Assembly (NCBI GenBank): GCA_029204225.1
Contig: CM055107.1
Location: 26,382,572 to 26,442,571, forward strand
Reading direction: 5' to 3'
Length of the DNA: 60,000 nucleotides
From: Diphasiastrum complanatum
Lineage: Eukaryota; Streptophyta; Lycopodiopsida; Lycopodiales; Lycopodiaceae
Positions 42,646 to 53,884 of this stretch are shown here, one piece after another. Position numbers and translations under genes: made by a program. Under the pieces are notes generated by a model that had not been told where the DNA came from, did no database searches, and saw nothing but the letters and a program-made list of their open reading frames with translations. Each line of letters begins with the position of its first letter. Within the stretch, counting starts at the first letter, position 1.

Positions 42646-43768
42646 CTACTTGCTTACCCTTTTGATCATATGTGAGCCTAAAGGTACTTGTCTTTCTCTT
42701 GATGTTCTCCTTGGCTTTTGACTTGATGAAGGTCCATCATCACCACCATCCAAAGTAAGATCCTTCTCATCAACATCAAGAATGTTAGATCCATCCATTC
42801 TACCATCAATCATGCTTGAAGACACCTTTGGAATGTTCCACTCATCAAAAATGACATCTCTACCAACAATCACTTTGTTAGTAGAAGGAATGTAAACCTT
42901 ATAGGCTTTACTCACCTCACTATATCCAACAAAAATAACTCTTCTTGAAGATGGATCCTCCTTGCTTCTATCATCAAGAGTAATGTTGGCATGGCATGTG
43001 CATCCAAAGGTTCTTAGAAAGTTGACACTCGGCCTCCTCTTGAATAGAATCTCAACATGTGTCCTTCCATCCAAAATAGCACTCGGCCACCTATTGCACA
43101 AGAAATTGGCACACAACAAAGCTTGATCCCAAAATGGTTTGTCAAGATTAGCACTTAACCTCATAGCTTTAGCACTTACTCATGAAGTCCTATTCTTCCT
43201 TTCAGCCACTCCATTTTTTTGTGGGGTTTGATGTTGTATACTCCCTCTTGATCCCATGCTCATCACAAAAAGCCTTGAACTTGTTAGATATGTACTCACC
43301 ACCATTGTCACCTCTCACACACTTGATCTTTGTGGAAAGTTGGTTCTCCCTTGCATTCTTGAACTTGACAAAGACATCATACACTTAATCTTTGCTCTTT
43401 AGTAGATAGATCCAACAAAATCTACTAAAATCATCAATGAATGTTACATACATCTTAGCTCCACTATTGCTAATTGTAGTAAATCCGTGAATATCCGAAT
43501 GTACAAGCTGAAAAGGCTTTGTAGATCTAGAAATAGATCTAGTATAAGGTAGTCTATGTGACTTAGACAAATCACAAGGCTCACAAACATGCTTGACATG
43601 ACTTAAGGAACTTGGAAGACCAATCACAACCTTCTTCCTTGCCATTACCTCCAATGACTTGAAGTTGAGGTGTCCCATCCTTTTGTGCCAAACCTCTTGA
43701 ATAGAAATTTGCTCCCTTGTAACACATCCAACTTGGTTAGCAATAACACAAGCATCAAGTTTGAACAA
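42646..43768 (-). pseudogene. integrase of the RT-less element
   Basis: Frames 43385-43768 (QEVWHKRMGHLNFKSLEVM, LVHSDIHGFTTISNSG), 43202-43384 (VRGDNGGEYISNKFKAF) and 42646-43164 (RLSANLDKPFWDQALLC, FGCTCHANITLDD, VGRDVIFDEWNIPK) give the integrase. A stop at 43384 and a frameshift near the catalytic Glu (NPTKKWSG instead of PQQNGVAE) inactivate it. Confidence 0.85.
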
Positions 43769-43781
43769 CTTCTCTTGTCTT

Positions 43782-44009
43782 TTACCTTTTTCTAATCAAG
43801 GCATCCTTCCTTTTGATCAAACAAGCATCTCCATCAAACTCCACCTTGAGGCCTTTACTTAGCATTTGGCTCACACTAAGCAAATTCTTGGTAATAGATG
43901 GAATAATCAAGACATCCTCCAAATGAGCATTCCTATTTCTAGAGAGAGAGATAGGAATTGTGCCAATCTCTTTGATTGCACACTCACCATCATTGGCCAT
44001 GTAGATCAC
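43782..44009 (-). pseudogene. protease-region remnant of the RT-less element
   Basis: IYMANDGECAIKEIGTIPIS, LEDVLIIPSITKNLLSVSQM and LKVEFDGDACLIKRKDALI: the stretch between retropepsin and GAG-pre-integrase. No gag precedes it; 44010-44357 is leader sequence. Confidence 0.75.
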
Positions 44010-44357
44010 CCTCTAGTCATCTCTAGAGATCCAATCAAAATTAGGGTTTTGACAAAATCACAAAAAAATGACTATTCCAAATCTACATGCAAATGCTGAA
44101 AATTTGATATGCAATCTATAAGCCACGACTTAAGATGATCCAATGATCCAAAAATCGGCCAAATCCAGTATGTGAATTCAGAAATTGGAATTTAGCAAGT
44201 ATATTGACCTATATAGTGTTTTGATCTACAAAAGATCCAGTCTACAAAAGCAAAAAACTCGATTTTGGTGTAGAATCCTCTCTAGCATGCTCTAGACTTG
44301 ATATCTTCACCAAATCATTGATAGATCTGATTTCCTCCTTCATAACCTGAAACACAA

Positions 44358-44369
44358 GCTCTGATACCA
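44358..44369 (-). other. primer binding site of the RT-less element
   Basis: GCTCTGATACCA on +, the complement of TGGTATCAGAGC, directly next to the LTR end at 44370. Confidence 0.93.
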
Positions 44370-45004
44370 TGTGAAAGATTTTAGATCCTTAAGATCCAAT
44401 CTACTTGAATGATCTTTGGTTAGAAAGAGAAATACACTACCAATCTCACCAATGTAGATAAAACAACATCTACACACAAATTGAGATCCAAACACCAATA
44501 GAAATTGATCGAACTTGAATGAAATAATTATCTACTGTTGCTGTCTGTACAAAACCAGCAAGCTACTATATCTCACATGTGTGGATCCAAAAATAACAAA
44601 TATAGATCATTCTAAACATAGAATTGCAAGCAATCACCAAGATAGTGCACCAATGGATAGTAGAACCCAAGAGAACCATGTATAGGCATGAAATGAGATA
44701 GAGAAGAGAGAAGATTGCTCTCTCCATGAGTTACATCCTTTTATAGTAGGTCCAAACCCTATCTGGCCACTTGGCTTTCCCAACAAAATGCTAACCCTAT
44801 TAATTTTGGGTCTAGATTCAATATACCCAACTATTCAAAATTGAAATAACTCAAACTCGCATTCTAACTTTCCCACACTTTCAAAAAGTATTTATTCAAA
44901 TGAACTTTGAAAATTCAACCTCTCAGTCTAAAACAAGTTTTGGCCTCAATATGCCAAATATGAAAATGTTGCAAAATGTGATGAAACTAGTTGAATCTTT
45001 CACA
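44370..45004 (-). repeat. 5' LTR of the RT-less element
   Basis: 635 bp, close to the other LTR but with an 18-base or so difference near 44845 and 44900. On + it begins TGTGAAAGATTTTAG and ends GAATCTTTCACA, followed by CGTCA. Confidence 0.92.
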
Positions 45005-46300
45005 CGTCACTGTAAGATTCGATGTGATATCGAACTTTCTTCGAATAACAGAGTCCAAAGTCTTTCGTTTCTTGGAGATATTGTCGTATTCTTTTCGCTA
45101 ATTTCCAATGCAACGATCCCGGGTTCTGATTATATTGGCTCAACATTTATACTGCAAATGCTATATCAGGTCCGGTGTTGTCTGCTAGATATAACAATGA
45201 TCCAATTAGCTTATGATAGGATGTTTTGGCCATTCGTTCCTCTTTTTTGAGAGTCTGCGGACAATCTGCCTTGCTCAATATTGTTCCACGTATCATGGGA
45301 GTATGCACACCTTTGCATTCGAGCATGTTGAAGTCTTCAATGATCTTTTGAGTCTACTTTTGTTGATGAAGATAGAACTTACCACCTTCAAAATCTCTTT
45401 AAATCTGCAAGCCTAGATAGATTTTAGCTTCTCCTAGGTCAGCGATCTCAAATATTTCAGAAATGTCTCTTTTCACATCTAAAATTAACTTATGTCTTCT
45501 TGAGAAGATAAGCATGTCATCAACATAGACAACTAGAATGATTATTTCATTCTGGACATGCTTGATATAGACATTTGACTCAACAAATAGAGGTTTGAAG
45601 CCTAAGAAACATAGTGCTTTGTCCTTCTTTCTACACCATTGTCTGGCTGCTTGTTTCAAACCATAAATACTTTTATTCATGTGACATTTGTATTTTGGAT
45701 ATTTTTGGCTTACAAAACCAAGTGGTTGATGCATGAATAAATCTTCTTCCAATTCTGCGTGCAAGAAAGCAGTCTTCTCATCCACAATATGGATTTTCAG
45801 ATCATGAGCCACTGCATGTGCAAATAACAATCAAATTGATGTATGTTTGACTACCGGTGAGAAAGTATCAGTGTAGTCGATCCCATACTTCTGTAAAAAA
45901 CCTTTAGCAACTAACCTTGCTTTATATCTGATGTTTTCACCATCAAGAATTGTTTTGATCTTATAGATCCACTTCCATTTGATTGGTTTTCTGCCATCAG
46001 GTATTGGTGCAAGTGTCCATACATTGTTCTTATACATGGATGACATTTTGTCCTCCATTGCTTGAATCCAATGATCTTTATCTGGTCCATCAACAACTTA
46101 CTCGAATGTTTGAGGTTCTTCTGAGAAACCACAAAATTCGATGGCTATATCAAAAACATTCTGACCATACTTTTCTGGTAATTTTTGTTGTCTGTTATAT
46201 CTTCTCACAGGTGGTTTCGAGTTTGATTCTGCACATTTTGAGTTTGATTCTGCAGGTTTCAAGTTCAATTCTAATTCGACCTTTTCTGCTGGAATTCGAA
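45005..46300 (-). pseudogene. family F copy 3: reverse transcriptase
   Basis: Frame 45831-46058 reads [29 protein letters not shown] and [20 protein letters not shown]. Frame 45399-45830 reads IVDEKTAFLHAELEEDLFMH and the intact catalytic VVYVDDMLIFSRR, then DLGEAKIYLGLQI. SLLYLADNT-type thumb sequence lies at 45165-45190. It is the best preserved RT in the window. Confidence 0.85.
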
Positions 46301-46669
46301 CTAGTGATTCAAGTCTGTCAAGTACTCGATCTTGACCTCCCTCTGAATCTGGTAGTTCTTTGCTTGTTTTACTTCTGTCGTCATTGGTAGCTCATAATAG
46401 TTTCTGAGAATTTCATAGCCGACTAGATCACTGTGTACTATGTATTTCGACTCATCAAATTTAACATCTCGAACAACTTGTATCTTGCCAGTTTTTTGGT
46501 TTGCAATTCTTCCCATAAATCTTTTGCATTTGAAATTGATGTAAGTTCCAGCATTATGTTGTCTTGCACTGAAGACGCAATAATTGTTATAGCTTTGTCA
46601 TTTCTTGAACTCCATTCTCGAAGCTCTTTGCCAAGAGTAGCTACTGGCTTCTCCTTTATAGGTTCTACC
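46301..46669 (-). pseudogene. family F copy 3: gag fused by deletion to the integrase linker
   Basis: On the minus strand, copia gag (ELREWSSRNDKAITIIASSV, ELTSISNAKDLWEEL, about 46640-46505) runs directly into TGKIQVVRDVKFDESKYIV, the integrase C-terminal linker. Protease and the integrase core are gone. Element G cuts it at 46669. Confidence 0.75.
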
Positions 46670-47360
46670 TGTTAAAATTGAAAAACTATCCATATTGATT
46701 CCTTGGCTTGCTACAAATGTTGTACCATGCAAGTGTGTAGCTCATAAATACAAAATGCCAAGTTTGGCCTACATAGAACTCGAGCTACATGGTTATGTAC
46801 CATCTTGATTGATTATTACAACTTGCATTTAGTTTGTACATATAGAAATATCATGATTATGCTTGTAGAAACTCGTGGCAATTCACATGCATTAAATGTA
46901 AGTGATCCATAGTGACATGCAAGGCATGCACAAAGTGTAATGGACACATGCATGATGATTTGGACATTTCTAGTTAGAACTAGTACACTTGTAAAAAGTT
47001 GGTAGAATTTCATGCATGGCAAGTGACAAATGTCACATAGACTCTAGATGTCAGTTTGGAATGGATGGATGTGGTTCTACCTCAAGCTACCTCAAACTCC
47101 ATAGATATGTGTAGCTTTCCACACAATCAATGATGAAGAACCAAAGTATTGTAGATATCTCATGCCATTTTGGATCCAAACTATTTTGTTTGTTATCTCT
47201 CTAGCTTTCTCTCTCTAACTCGTGTTGAAGCTAATGCTAATACACTAAAATCTTGTACTTTTGTTCATTCTTTGATTCATTGCTATCATAATCTGATGCT
47301 TGGCATGCTAGATTGTGGATAAGCCATTTCTTCTGAACTAGATCTTGCTAAATTTTATCA
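46670..47360 (+). repeat. 5' LTR of element G (691 bp)
   Basis: TGTTAAAATTGAAAAAC to AAATTTTATCA, directly before the primer site. Its U5 part (AACTCGTGTTGA near 47218) closely matches the solo LTR at 32807-33663. Confidence 0.88.
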
Positions 47361-47372
47361 TGGTATCAGAGC
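47361..47372 (+). other. primer binding site of element G
   Basis: TGGTATCAGAGC, immediately after the LTR. Confidence 0.93.
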
Positions 47373-47403
47373 CAAGTCCAATAACTAAGAAGTCTTCATT
47401 AAA

Positions 47404-48363
47404 ATGGCATCTCGGGGAGGATATCTTCTAGAAGCCAGTGAAAGACTAAATACTTCTAATTACTCAATTTGGAAGTTCCAAATGGAGTCTATCTTGATAC
47501 TCCAGGACATTATGGATATTGTGCTTGGTGTTGAGGAGGAGCCTCAAGCACAGGCTGAAATTCTTAAGTACAAGAAAAGAGCTAGAATGGCTCTACATTT
47601 CATTAAGATGAATGTATCTAATGAAATTTTGAGAGAGATAGGTTCTTGCACTACAGCCAAAGAAGTTTGGGATGCACTAAAGACTATCTATGAAGCAAAG
47701 AATACTTCTAGAATACTCACTCTTAGGAATCAAATTTTTCAAAGTTTCCAAAAAAGTGAAGAGAGTGCATCCAACTATGTTCTGAGAGTTAAAGATTTAC
47801 ATAGAGAGCTTTCCTGTGTTGGTGTTACCATTAACCAAGATGAGCTAGTTCAAGTCATACTGAATGGCTTGAAAGATGATTATGATAATATTGTTTAGTC
47901 TTTTGCTATTAAAGAGGAGTTGCCTAATCTAGAAACTCTCCAAGGAATTCTTATTTCTGAAGAAGCTAGACAAAGCTATAAACTCTCCAAGATGAACAAA
48001 CTCGAGCATGGTGGAAGTGACAAAGCCCTCTTTGTCAAAGGCAAGCCAAAAGGAAGGAGTAAGAATTAGTTCTCTCAAACATCCAACAAAGACAAAGCCA
48101 AAGATCGAGACAAAGATGGTGAAGAGGATGATACATCTCATCGTTCTAACTCAAAGACCAAGAAGAAGAAAGTGAAGTATTTCTTCTGTGGCAAGAAGGG
48201 GCACTATGCCTCTAATTGCTTCAAGAAGAAAAACCAACTCAAGCAAGCTAATCTCTCCAAAGAGATTGAAGAAGATTATGTTCAAGTGATGGAGAAGGAT
48301 CACTTATGGTGTCCAGTTTTTCTTCATCACTTTCAAGAAAGATGGAGCTTGGTACATAGATAG
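47404..48363 (+). pseudogene. element G gag
   Basis: ATG 47404, 31 bases after the primer site, opens MASRGGYLLEASERLNTSNY and SIWKFQMESILILQD, then SRILTLRNQIFQSF and DELVQVILNGLKDDYDNIV. A TAG at 47896 (from CAG) ends the first 164 codons. After another TAG the frame reaches KYFFCGKKGHYASNC, a zinc knuckle whose first Cys is Tyr, so RNA binding is likely lost. Confidence 0.85.
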
Positions 48364-48945
48364 TAGAGCCTCTTCACATATGTGTTGTTCAAAGGAGTCA
48401 TTTGACTCAATCTTACCTTTCAAAGGACTCAAGAGATCTATTTACACAACTAATGATCATGAGTGTCCAATAGAAGGAATTGGCAACATTCCATTGAAAC
48501 TTGCTTCTTAAAAAATTCTTGCACTTTCTAATGTTCTTTTCATTCCAGAACTTGTAAAGAACTTAATTAGTGTGGGAAAGTTGCTTGATAATGGTTGTGA
48601 TGTAAAGTTCAACTCCAATACTTGTTTTATCAAGAGAAAAGATGAGATCCTTGCTGATGGAACTAGATGTGGTGGAATTTTTAAGTTCAATTTTTATGAG
48701 AATGCAAACCTTTGTGAAGTTGCTTTGTTATCTAAGGAGGAGCTGTGGCATAGAAGGTTGGGTCATCCTAACTTTAAATCTATGTCATCTATGGTTAAGA
48801 AGATGAAGGCTATTGGTCTTCCAAAATCTCTTTCTAAAGATTTCAAGCCTTGTGAGGCTTGTGCCATTGGAAAGTCACACAGAAAGCCATATCAGAAGTC
48901 TTTTATAAAGATTACTCATCTTTTGGAGCTTATACACTCAGATGT
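48335..48945 (+). pseudogene. element G protease, GAG-pre-integrase and integrase start
   Basis: AWYIDSRASSHMCCSKESF carries Asp-Ser-Arg in place of the retropepsin Asp-Ser-Gly. Frame 48572-49177 reads GKLLDNGCDVKFNSNTCF, ELWHRRLGHPNFKSMSSM, CEACAIGKSHRKPY and LIHSDV, where element G stops at the first catalytic Asp. The rest of that open frame is antisense of the next element. Confidence 0.82.
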
Positions 48946-50155
48946 ACATTTTTCCTCTTCTAAAAGTACTTGTCTCTTGAGGTTGAGTAGTAGTATCTTG
49001 ATATGTATCCTCATGTTCATCACTCGGAAGGTGAATGAATGGATCATCATCAGGTGGTATCCTCATTATACCATTTTTCCCACTGGATGTGTCTATCTTC
49101 TCAGCATCCTCGTCTTCATACATCTTGGATTCATCAAAGATAACATCACGGCTTATATGGATTTTGTTTTCCACTAGATCAAAACATCTATAGCCCTTCA
49201 CACGATCATCATATCCTAGGAATATGCACTTGATAGCTTTTACATCAAGTTTACGTCTCTCTTCCTTAGGAATGTGTACAAAGGCCTTACATCCAAAGAT
49301 TTGCAAGTGGTTCACCTTTGGCTTCTTCTTCGTGAATGCTTCCTCAGGTGTTATCTTTGGTATGGCAATGGTAGGACTTCTATTTTGAAGATAGACTGCC
49401 ATGCTACACGCTTCTGACCAAAAATCTTTTGGTAGTTTCATCTCAGCTAGCATAGATATGGCACTTTCCACAATCGTACGATTCTTGCGTTCAGCTACAC
49501 CATTGAGAGCAGGAGTATGAGCTTGCGTAAATTGTCTTTTAATCCCACATTGATCACAAAGATCATTGAAGTCATTAGACTTGTACTCACCTCCACTATC
49601 TGATCTTAGGACTTTGATCTTCCTACCTATCTGATTTTTGACCAATGCTTTGAAGCTCTTGAAGTTATCAAATGCATTTGATTTCTTCTTCAAGAAGTAG
49701 ATCGACATCTTACGTGACATATCATCAATAAAGGTCATGAAATAGAAGGCTTTATCCACAGACATGGTCCTCATAGGCCCGCATAAATCTGTGTGGATTA
49801 AATCCAGGATGTTCTTTGCTCTGGCAACACCCTCTTTATTGAACTTCTCTCGATGTTGCTTCCCATATATACAAGATTCGCACATCGATTTCATGTGATC
49901 TTCTATGGTAGGCAATCCTGTTACCATCTCCAATTTTCTCATCAAACTGAGGCTTTCCAAGTTTAAGTGACCAAGCCTCTTATGCCACAACTCAATTTGC
50001 AATGGAATGGACGATACAAGTTCGTGTTGCCCCTTAATTGTAGCATTCAACTTGTACAATTTTGTATTAGGCTCTCTTACTCCATCCGCAATAACTTTGA
50101 ACTTTTGGTTCACATCCTTCACAAAGCAACGATCATGGGCAAATTCCACTTTCAA
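48938..50155 (-). CDS. integrase of the split element, long open frame
   Basis: 405 codons uninterrupted: KVEFAHDRCFVKDVNQKFK, ELWHKRLGHLNLESLSLM (GAG-pre-integrase), CESCIYGKQHREKF, then the core with Asp in IHTDLCGPMR, Asp in RSDSGGEYKS and Glu in LNGVAERKNR, giving a complete DDE triad. The linker FIHLPSDEHEDTYQDTTTQP precedes the junction. It is the best preserved integrase here, though the element cannot move on its own. Confidence 0.85.
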   Translation of the reverse strand: MKVEFAHDRCFVKDVNQKFKVIADGVREPNTKLYKLNATIKGQHELVSSIPLQIELWHKRLGHLNLESLSLMRKLEMVTGLPTIEDHMKSMCESCIYGKQHREKFNKEGVARAKNILDLIHTDLCGPMRTMSVDKAFYFMTFIDDMSRKMSIYFLKKKSNAFDNFKSFKALVKNQIGRKIKVLRSDSGGEYKSNDFNDLCDQCGIKRQFTQAHTPALNGVAERKNRTIVESAISMLAEMKLPKDFWSEACSMAVYLQNRSPTIAIPKITPEEAFTKKKPKVNHLQIFGCKAFVHIPKEERRKLDVKAIKCIFLGYDDRVKGYRCFDLVENKIHISRDVIFDESKMYEDEDAEKIDTSSGKNGIMRIPPDDDPFIHLPSDEHEDTYQDTTTQPQETSTFRRGKMYI

Positions 50156-51162
50156 CTTTTGATCAGTAATCTAACTACTGAACCAATTCTTGTTACCTGT
50201 CATGTGTCTTGTGGCTCCCGAGTCAATATACCATGCTTGATCATCTTGATTAGATGACAATGCAGATATGGAGATGCTAGAGTCTTCAATCTCACCCTCA
50301 TTGACAAAGTTACTACTTGTTTTGGTTTTCCCTTGCCCAGTTCCGCCAGGAATTTGCGACATTCACTCTTCCAATGGCCCTTTTTACCACAATGGAAGCA
50401 CTTGCCTTTCTTCTTAGGTTTATTGGAAGATCCCTCGTCCTCCTAAGACTTGGCAAATTGCTGCTTAGACTTCTTCTTGCCCTTGACCTTGCCCTATTTT
50501 TGGCGTGTCGCAAGTGTCTGATCGTCAGTATTTTGACATCTAGCTTTCACCATTTCTCGCTGTTGCTCTTCCTGCATCAAGATTCCTGTGAGCTCGTCAA
50601 AGGTTGGCAATCTTTCTCTTGATGCTATTCCGCTCACAAATATCTGATAGGGTTCTGTAATGCCGCACAATGCATTGTGCACCAGCTCCACATCACGTAT
50701 GCGCTCACCAATAGAATGCAGTTCATCTCTCATTGTTTTGATTCTGGTCATGTACGTCTGAATGTGCTCTCCTAGCTCCATGCGGGCACTATTCAACTTT
50801 GACGTCAAAGACATGATTCTTGACGGATTTGACGTATCGAACTGTTCCTTTAGAACATCCCATGCCTGTCTGGGTGTAACAACATCACAAATGTGGGTAG
50901 TGATGTGATCCTTCACTGACAAGTTAATGAAGGTCAAAGCTTTCCTCATCTTTTTGTCAAACACTTTGATATCTGCTTCATTTGGTGGCCTTCTCTCATC
51001 ACCTGTGATGACTTCCCACACGTCTTTCTCCATTAGTATGTTTTTCATTTTGAATTTCCACACTGCATAGTTAGAAATCCCGTCCAATTTGCTACTTTCA
51101 CTCAAAATGGACTCTCCCATGTTTGCAATCGCAAAGTGGAATGGTGAAATCACTTCTGGCAT
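50156..51162 (-). pseudogene. gag and protease of the split element
   Basis: Frame 50494-51162 (222 codons) is gag: MGESILSESSKLDGISNYAV, WKFKMKNILMEKDVWEVI, RIMSLTSKLNSARMELGEHI. Stops and a shift follow. An intact knuckle CFHCGKKGHWKSEC lies near 50360-50401, and the protease active site AWYIDSGATRHMTGNKNW (Asp-Ser-Gly intact) at about 50190-50243. The protease body is deleted between WFSS and KVEFAHDR. Confidence 0.83.
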
Positions 51163-52253
51163 ACTCCAAACACTTTCTCCTCTGGAATCACTCTATTTTT
51201 CTGTACCGTACTTGTAGGTACAGTTTGGGTGCCCTTCGTTTGGAGGTTATAGCTTTCGTTTGGGTTGAAACGGGCAAAGGACCCAAAAATAGGGACTTTT
51301 CTAGTTTTTGAACTGTTTCTTCACCTTGAAGAAACTTCACTCTTCACTTGTGAAGGGACCCAACTCCAATTTCAGTATGAAAATTTTTAATGAAGTTGGA
51401 GGCCAAAATACACTTCACTTCTTCAGGGCCCTCTTCAACAACCCTTCAGACTCCATCCAATGGTTGAATCTGATCCAACTGTGGATATCCCTTATGGGTA
51501 GCACAATCTGAGTCATCGATCTTGTAACTTCTCTATCCAACGGATCTGAGCACTTCTGTGCACCAATAGAGAGTCTTGTAGATGCTGTCCACTTCGAAAC
51601 ACTATGGTTTCACTTTGGTTGCACGCGCGAACAGTCTGCGACCTCCCTATCTACGGCCGCGCCTCCCCACACTCATTTTTGCTTGATCTAACTCACCTAT
51701 GGGTCGATTTGAACACGATCTGAGGCCTGGAGTAGGGTTGCCCTACTGATCCCAAGTTTGTAGAGTGTTCACTTGAGAAATTTTGTGGAGAAACGGTGAT
51801 TTTAGCTCAACTTGACAAAGTGGCTTTTTTCACCTTTCACCGCAAATCTGCTAGGTTAACTGTCTGGAGACAAATCTCTGACATAAACCTCAGAATCTCT
51901 TCGTGGCTGGTTGACAATGTGATTAGCTTCCAATCTGTCCTTACGACATCCAAAACGGCGCACAAACAGTGAAGAAATCACCAGTTATGTATAAAAAAAC
52001 CGTAACCCCAAACCCGGTTTCAATTTTCAGCTGGCTTCAAAATTGTCAATTTTTCACCAAATTTTTCCCTGTCTAATGCTATGCACGGGCTAATAATCCC
52101 TCTGCTGAGCTTAGCAAGCCTCTATAAACTAGAAACCGTGCACTAGTGCTTCTCTTTCCATCTTCAACCCACCGTAAACCCTGAACTCTCAGAAGACAGT
52201 TCTCCCTAAGCTCTCTTCGACAACGATGCTGTATTGTATACACTCCCTGTATG
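51163..52253 (-). other. leader of the split element
   Basis: About 1.1 kb between the gag start and the primer site, unusually long and without a supported frame; short frames occur on both strands. Confidence 0.55.
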
Positions 52254-52265
52254 GCTCTGATACCA
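52254..52265 (-). other. primer binding site of the split element
   Basis: GCTCTGATACCA on +; one base separates it from the LTR end at 52267. Confidence 0.92.
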
Positions 52266-52266
52266 A

Positions 52267-52533
52267 CTTAGAATTTGCTTTGCACAAGAACACAGATCAT
52301 GCTACACAGTAACACAGACAGAAAACACTCTCCACAGCAAGCTCACATAGCAACTGTATTTCTCAAAATGAAATTACACTGTACATATAGTTGTTCACTC
52401 TGGCAACCCATGCATGACCCAGGTTGCCGTTGGTGGGACGCGTGTCCCGTCGACTTGCCTCGTGGCAAGGCCAATTGATCCTTATCCACACCCACAGTAC
52501 AGTAACACAATGATTCTACTTTAATTCTAACTC
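52267..52533 (-). repeat. 5' LTR of the split element (267 bp)
   Basis: Minus-strand sequence GAGTTAGAATTAAAG ... GCAAATTCTAAG. The following host bases are TCTTA on the minus strand (52534-52538). The ends are not TG...CA. It includes the GTCGACGGGACACGCGTCCC hairpin seen in the other two LTR copies. Confidence 0.87.
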
Positions 52534-53360
52534 TAAGACCTGGTTCTTTCAATCAAGTTTGAATCAAGATTCAACCTTGTCTAGTTTGAGTCTAAAGATA
52601 GACTAAGTTGAAGTGGGCCAGTCACCCTGTTTCATTACAAATCAAATCCAGCAGTTTCTTAGGATTCCCTTGTCAAGTTAGGAGTAGAGTTCCCACGCTT
52701 TGTGTAATTTTCTTGGTAGATGTGGTCATAGTTCTTAGCTACTAGTTCTTCCATGAAATTTCTCAAACTTGGAAGAATCTATCATTGGAGCTAATCCCAG
52801 TACTTTGAAAGACCTGGAACCGACTACATTAATGGTCTAATCTTGTTGTCTTTCCTTTCATTTCAAGGACATTTTTGTTCCCATTCCTTGTTCATGTTCC
52901 CATGCTCGTTATCATATTGTGGAATCAAAATAACTGTCCACGGATGTTGAATCGACAGAAAGCTAAGAGATTCTTGGGTGGTTTCCTTTGCCTCAATCAA
53001 GCTAAGTAACTATTTATTCCTTTTAATTTTTTTGCAAGTCAATCATAGTCTGTGGTTGGTGTCTGAGCTAGTCCAACAAATTCTCAATGAGTTTTGACAA
53101 GTGCATGTAGTGCAAGATTCTGACAAGGCCATGCATGATCCAAGACCTGATTTTTTCAATCAAGTTTGAATCCAAATTCAGCCTTGTCCAGTTTGAGTTC
53201 AAAGATAGTTGAAGTGGGCCAATCACCCTATCTCACTACAGATCAAATCCATTAGTTTCTTAAGATTCCCAAGTCAAGTTAGGAGTAGAGTTCCTAGACT
53301 TTGTGAAATTTTCTTAGTACACGTACTCATTGTTCTTAGCTACTAGTTCATCCATGAAAC
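52534..53360 (+). repeat. two copies of a host repeat, period about 607 bp
   Basis: 52534-52759 and 53141-53360 are direct repeats of about 220 bp (AAGACCTG, TTTCAATCAAGTTTGAATC, AAGTTAGGAGTAGAGTTCC). The second copy is preceded by 52960-53145, which matches the complement of 39139-39340. Nothing coding. Confidence 0.8.
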
Positions 53361-53884
53361 ATTAGAAGCCGAAGAATTCACTCGCAAACCTAACAAGGTA
53401 GAGCTTTGTGTCTTGGAATAAAGCAAGAAAGAATAAGTTACTTCCAATGAAAAATAGAGCTAATAGTTCCAATACATGATGAAGTGAGAATATGTAATAA
53501 CGTACCAACATGCATGTATTGTTTACAATAGGCCTAGATGCCTGATTCGGGACAAAATTCTGGAGGTACCCTAAAACTAGTTGTGCATAGAGTCGATGCT
53601 AAGTGTAAACTTGAGCAATATTGCTTTTTGGTTCACTTGAATACGAGCTTGGACTCAGAAGAGTTTTAGCTTCAAAGAATGTCCCTAAATATCTCATAAA
53701 CCATAAAAATCTATCCATCTGTGATGACAAGTCTAACAACATGAACTTAAGTACTACGATACAATACTTTGTTGATACTCTTCATAATACACAAAATTCA
53801 AATGACCATTATAATGTCATCCATTCAATAAAGAAGTCAAATCAAAAGAGTATGTAGAGAAAACTTATTTCTTAGGCATACGAA
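53361..53884. other. nothing recognised
   Basis: AT-rich, with only short frames (53621-53857) lacking motifs. Confidence 0.4.

Larger units (their letters stand above)
40798..45004 (-). mobile_element. complete RT-less copia element (4.2 kb) with target duplication CGTCA
   Basis: Two LTRs (639 and 635 bp) with TGTGAAAGATT/AATCTTTCACA-type ends enclose a primer site abutting the 5' LTR, a protease remnant, integrase, the non-RT segment and a purine tract. CGTCA occurs at 40793-40797 and 45005-45009. The insertion splits the RNase H motif YSDAS of a family F element. It has no gag, no RT and no RNase H core, so it must have moved with proteins from another element or decayed afterwards. Confidence 0.93.
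40329..46669 (-). mobile_element. family F element, copy 3 internal region, split by a nested element
   Basis: The minus-strand internal sequence runs 46669-45005, then 40797-40329 after removal of the nested element at 40798-45004. Gag is fused by deletion to the integrase C-terminus; RT and RNase H follow. The 5' LTR is gone, cut by element G at 46670. Confidence 0.82.
46670..48945 (+). mobile_element. copia element G (+), 3' half lost
   Basis: 5' LTR, primer site, gag, protease and the start of integrase, ended at about 48945 by a junction with a minus-strand element. Gag resembles that of the RT-less family (17-247), so G or a relative is a candidate helper for it. Confidence 0.87.
48946..52533 (-). 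mobile_element. 5' half of the split D/E-family copia
   Basis: On the minus strand: LTR (52533-52267), primer site, a leader of about 1.1 kb, gag, protease, integrase. It stops within the integrase-RT linker at about 48946. The missing RNase H and 3' LTR of this family, with the same flanking pentamer, are at 38228-39138 on +. Confidence 0.85.

Noticed and set aside
44358-44369. tRNA gene
   Set aside because: The match is only the 12-base primer site beside an LTR; no cloverleaf surrounds it. The same holds for the other primer sites.
53621-53857. 78-codon plus-strand frame as a gene
   Set aside because: AT-rich, no motif, no introns or promoter context.
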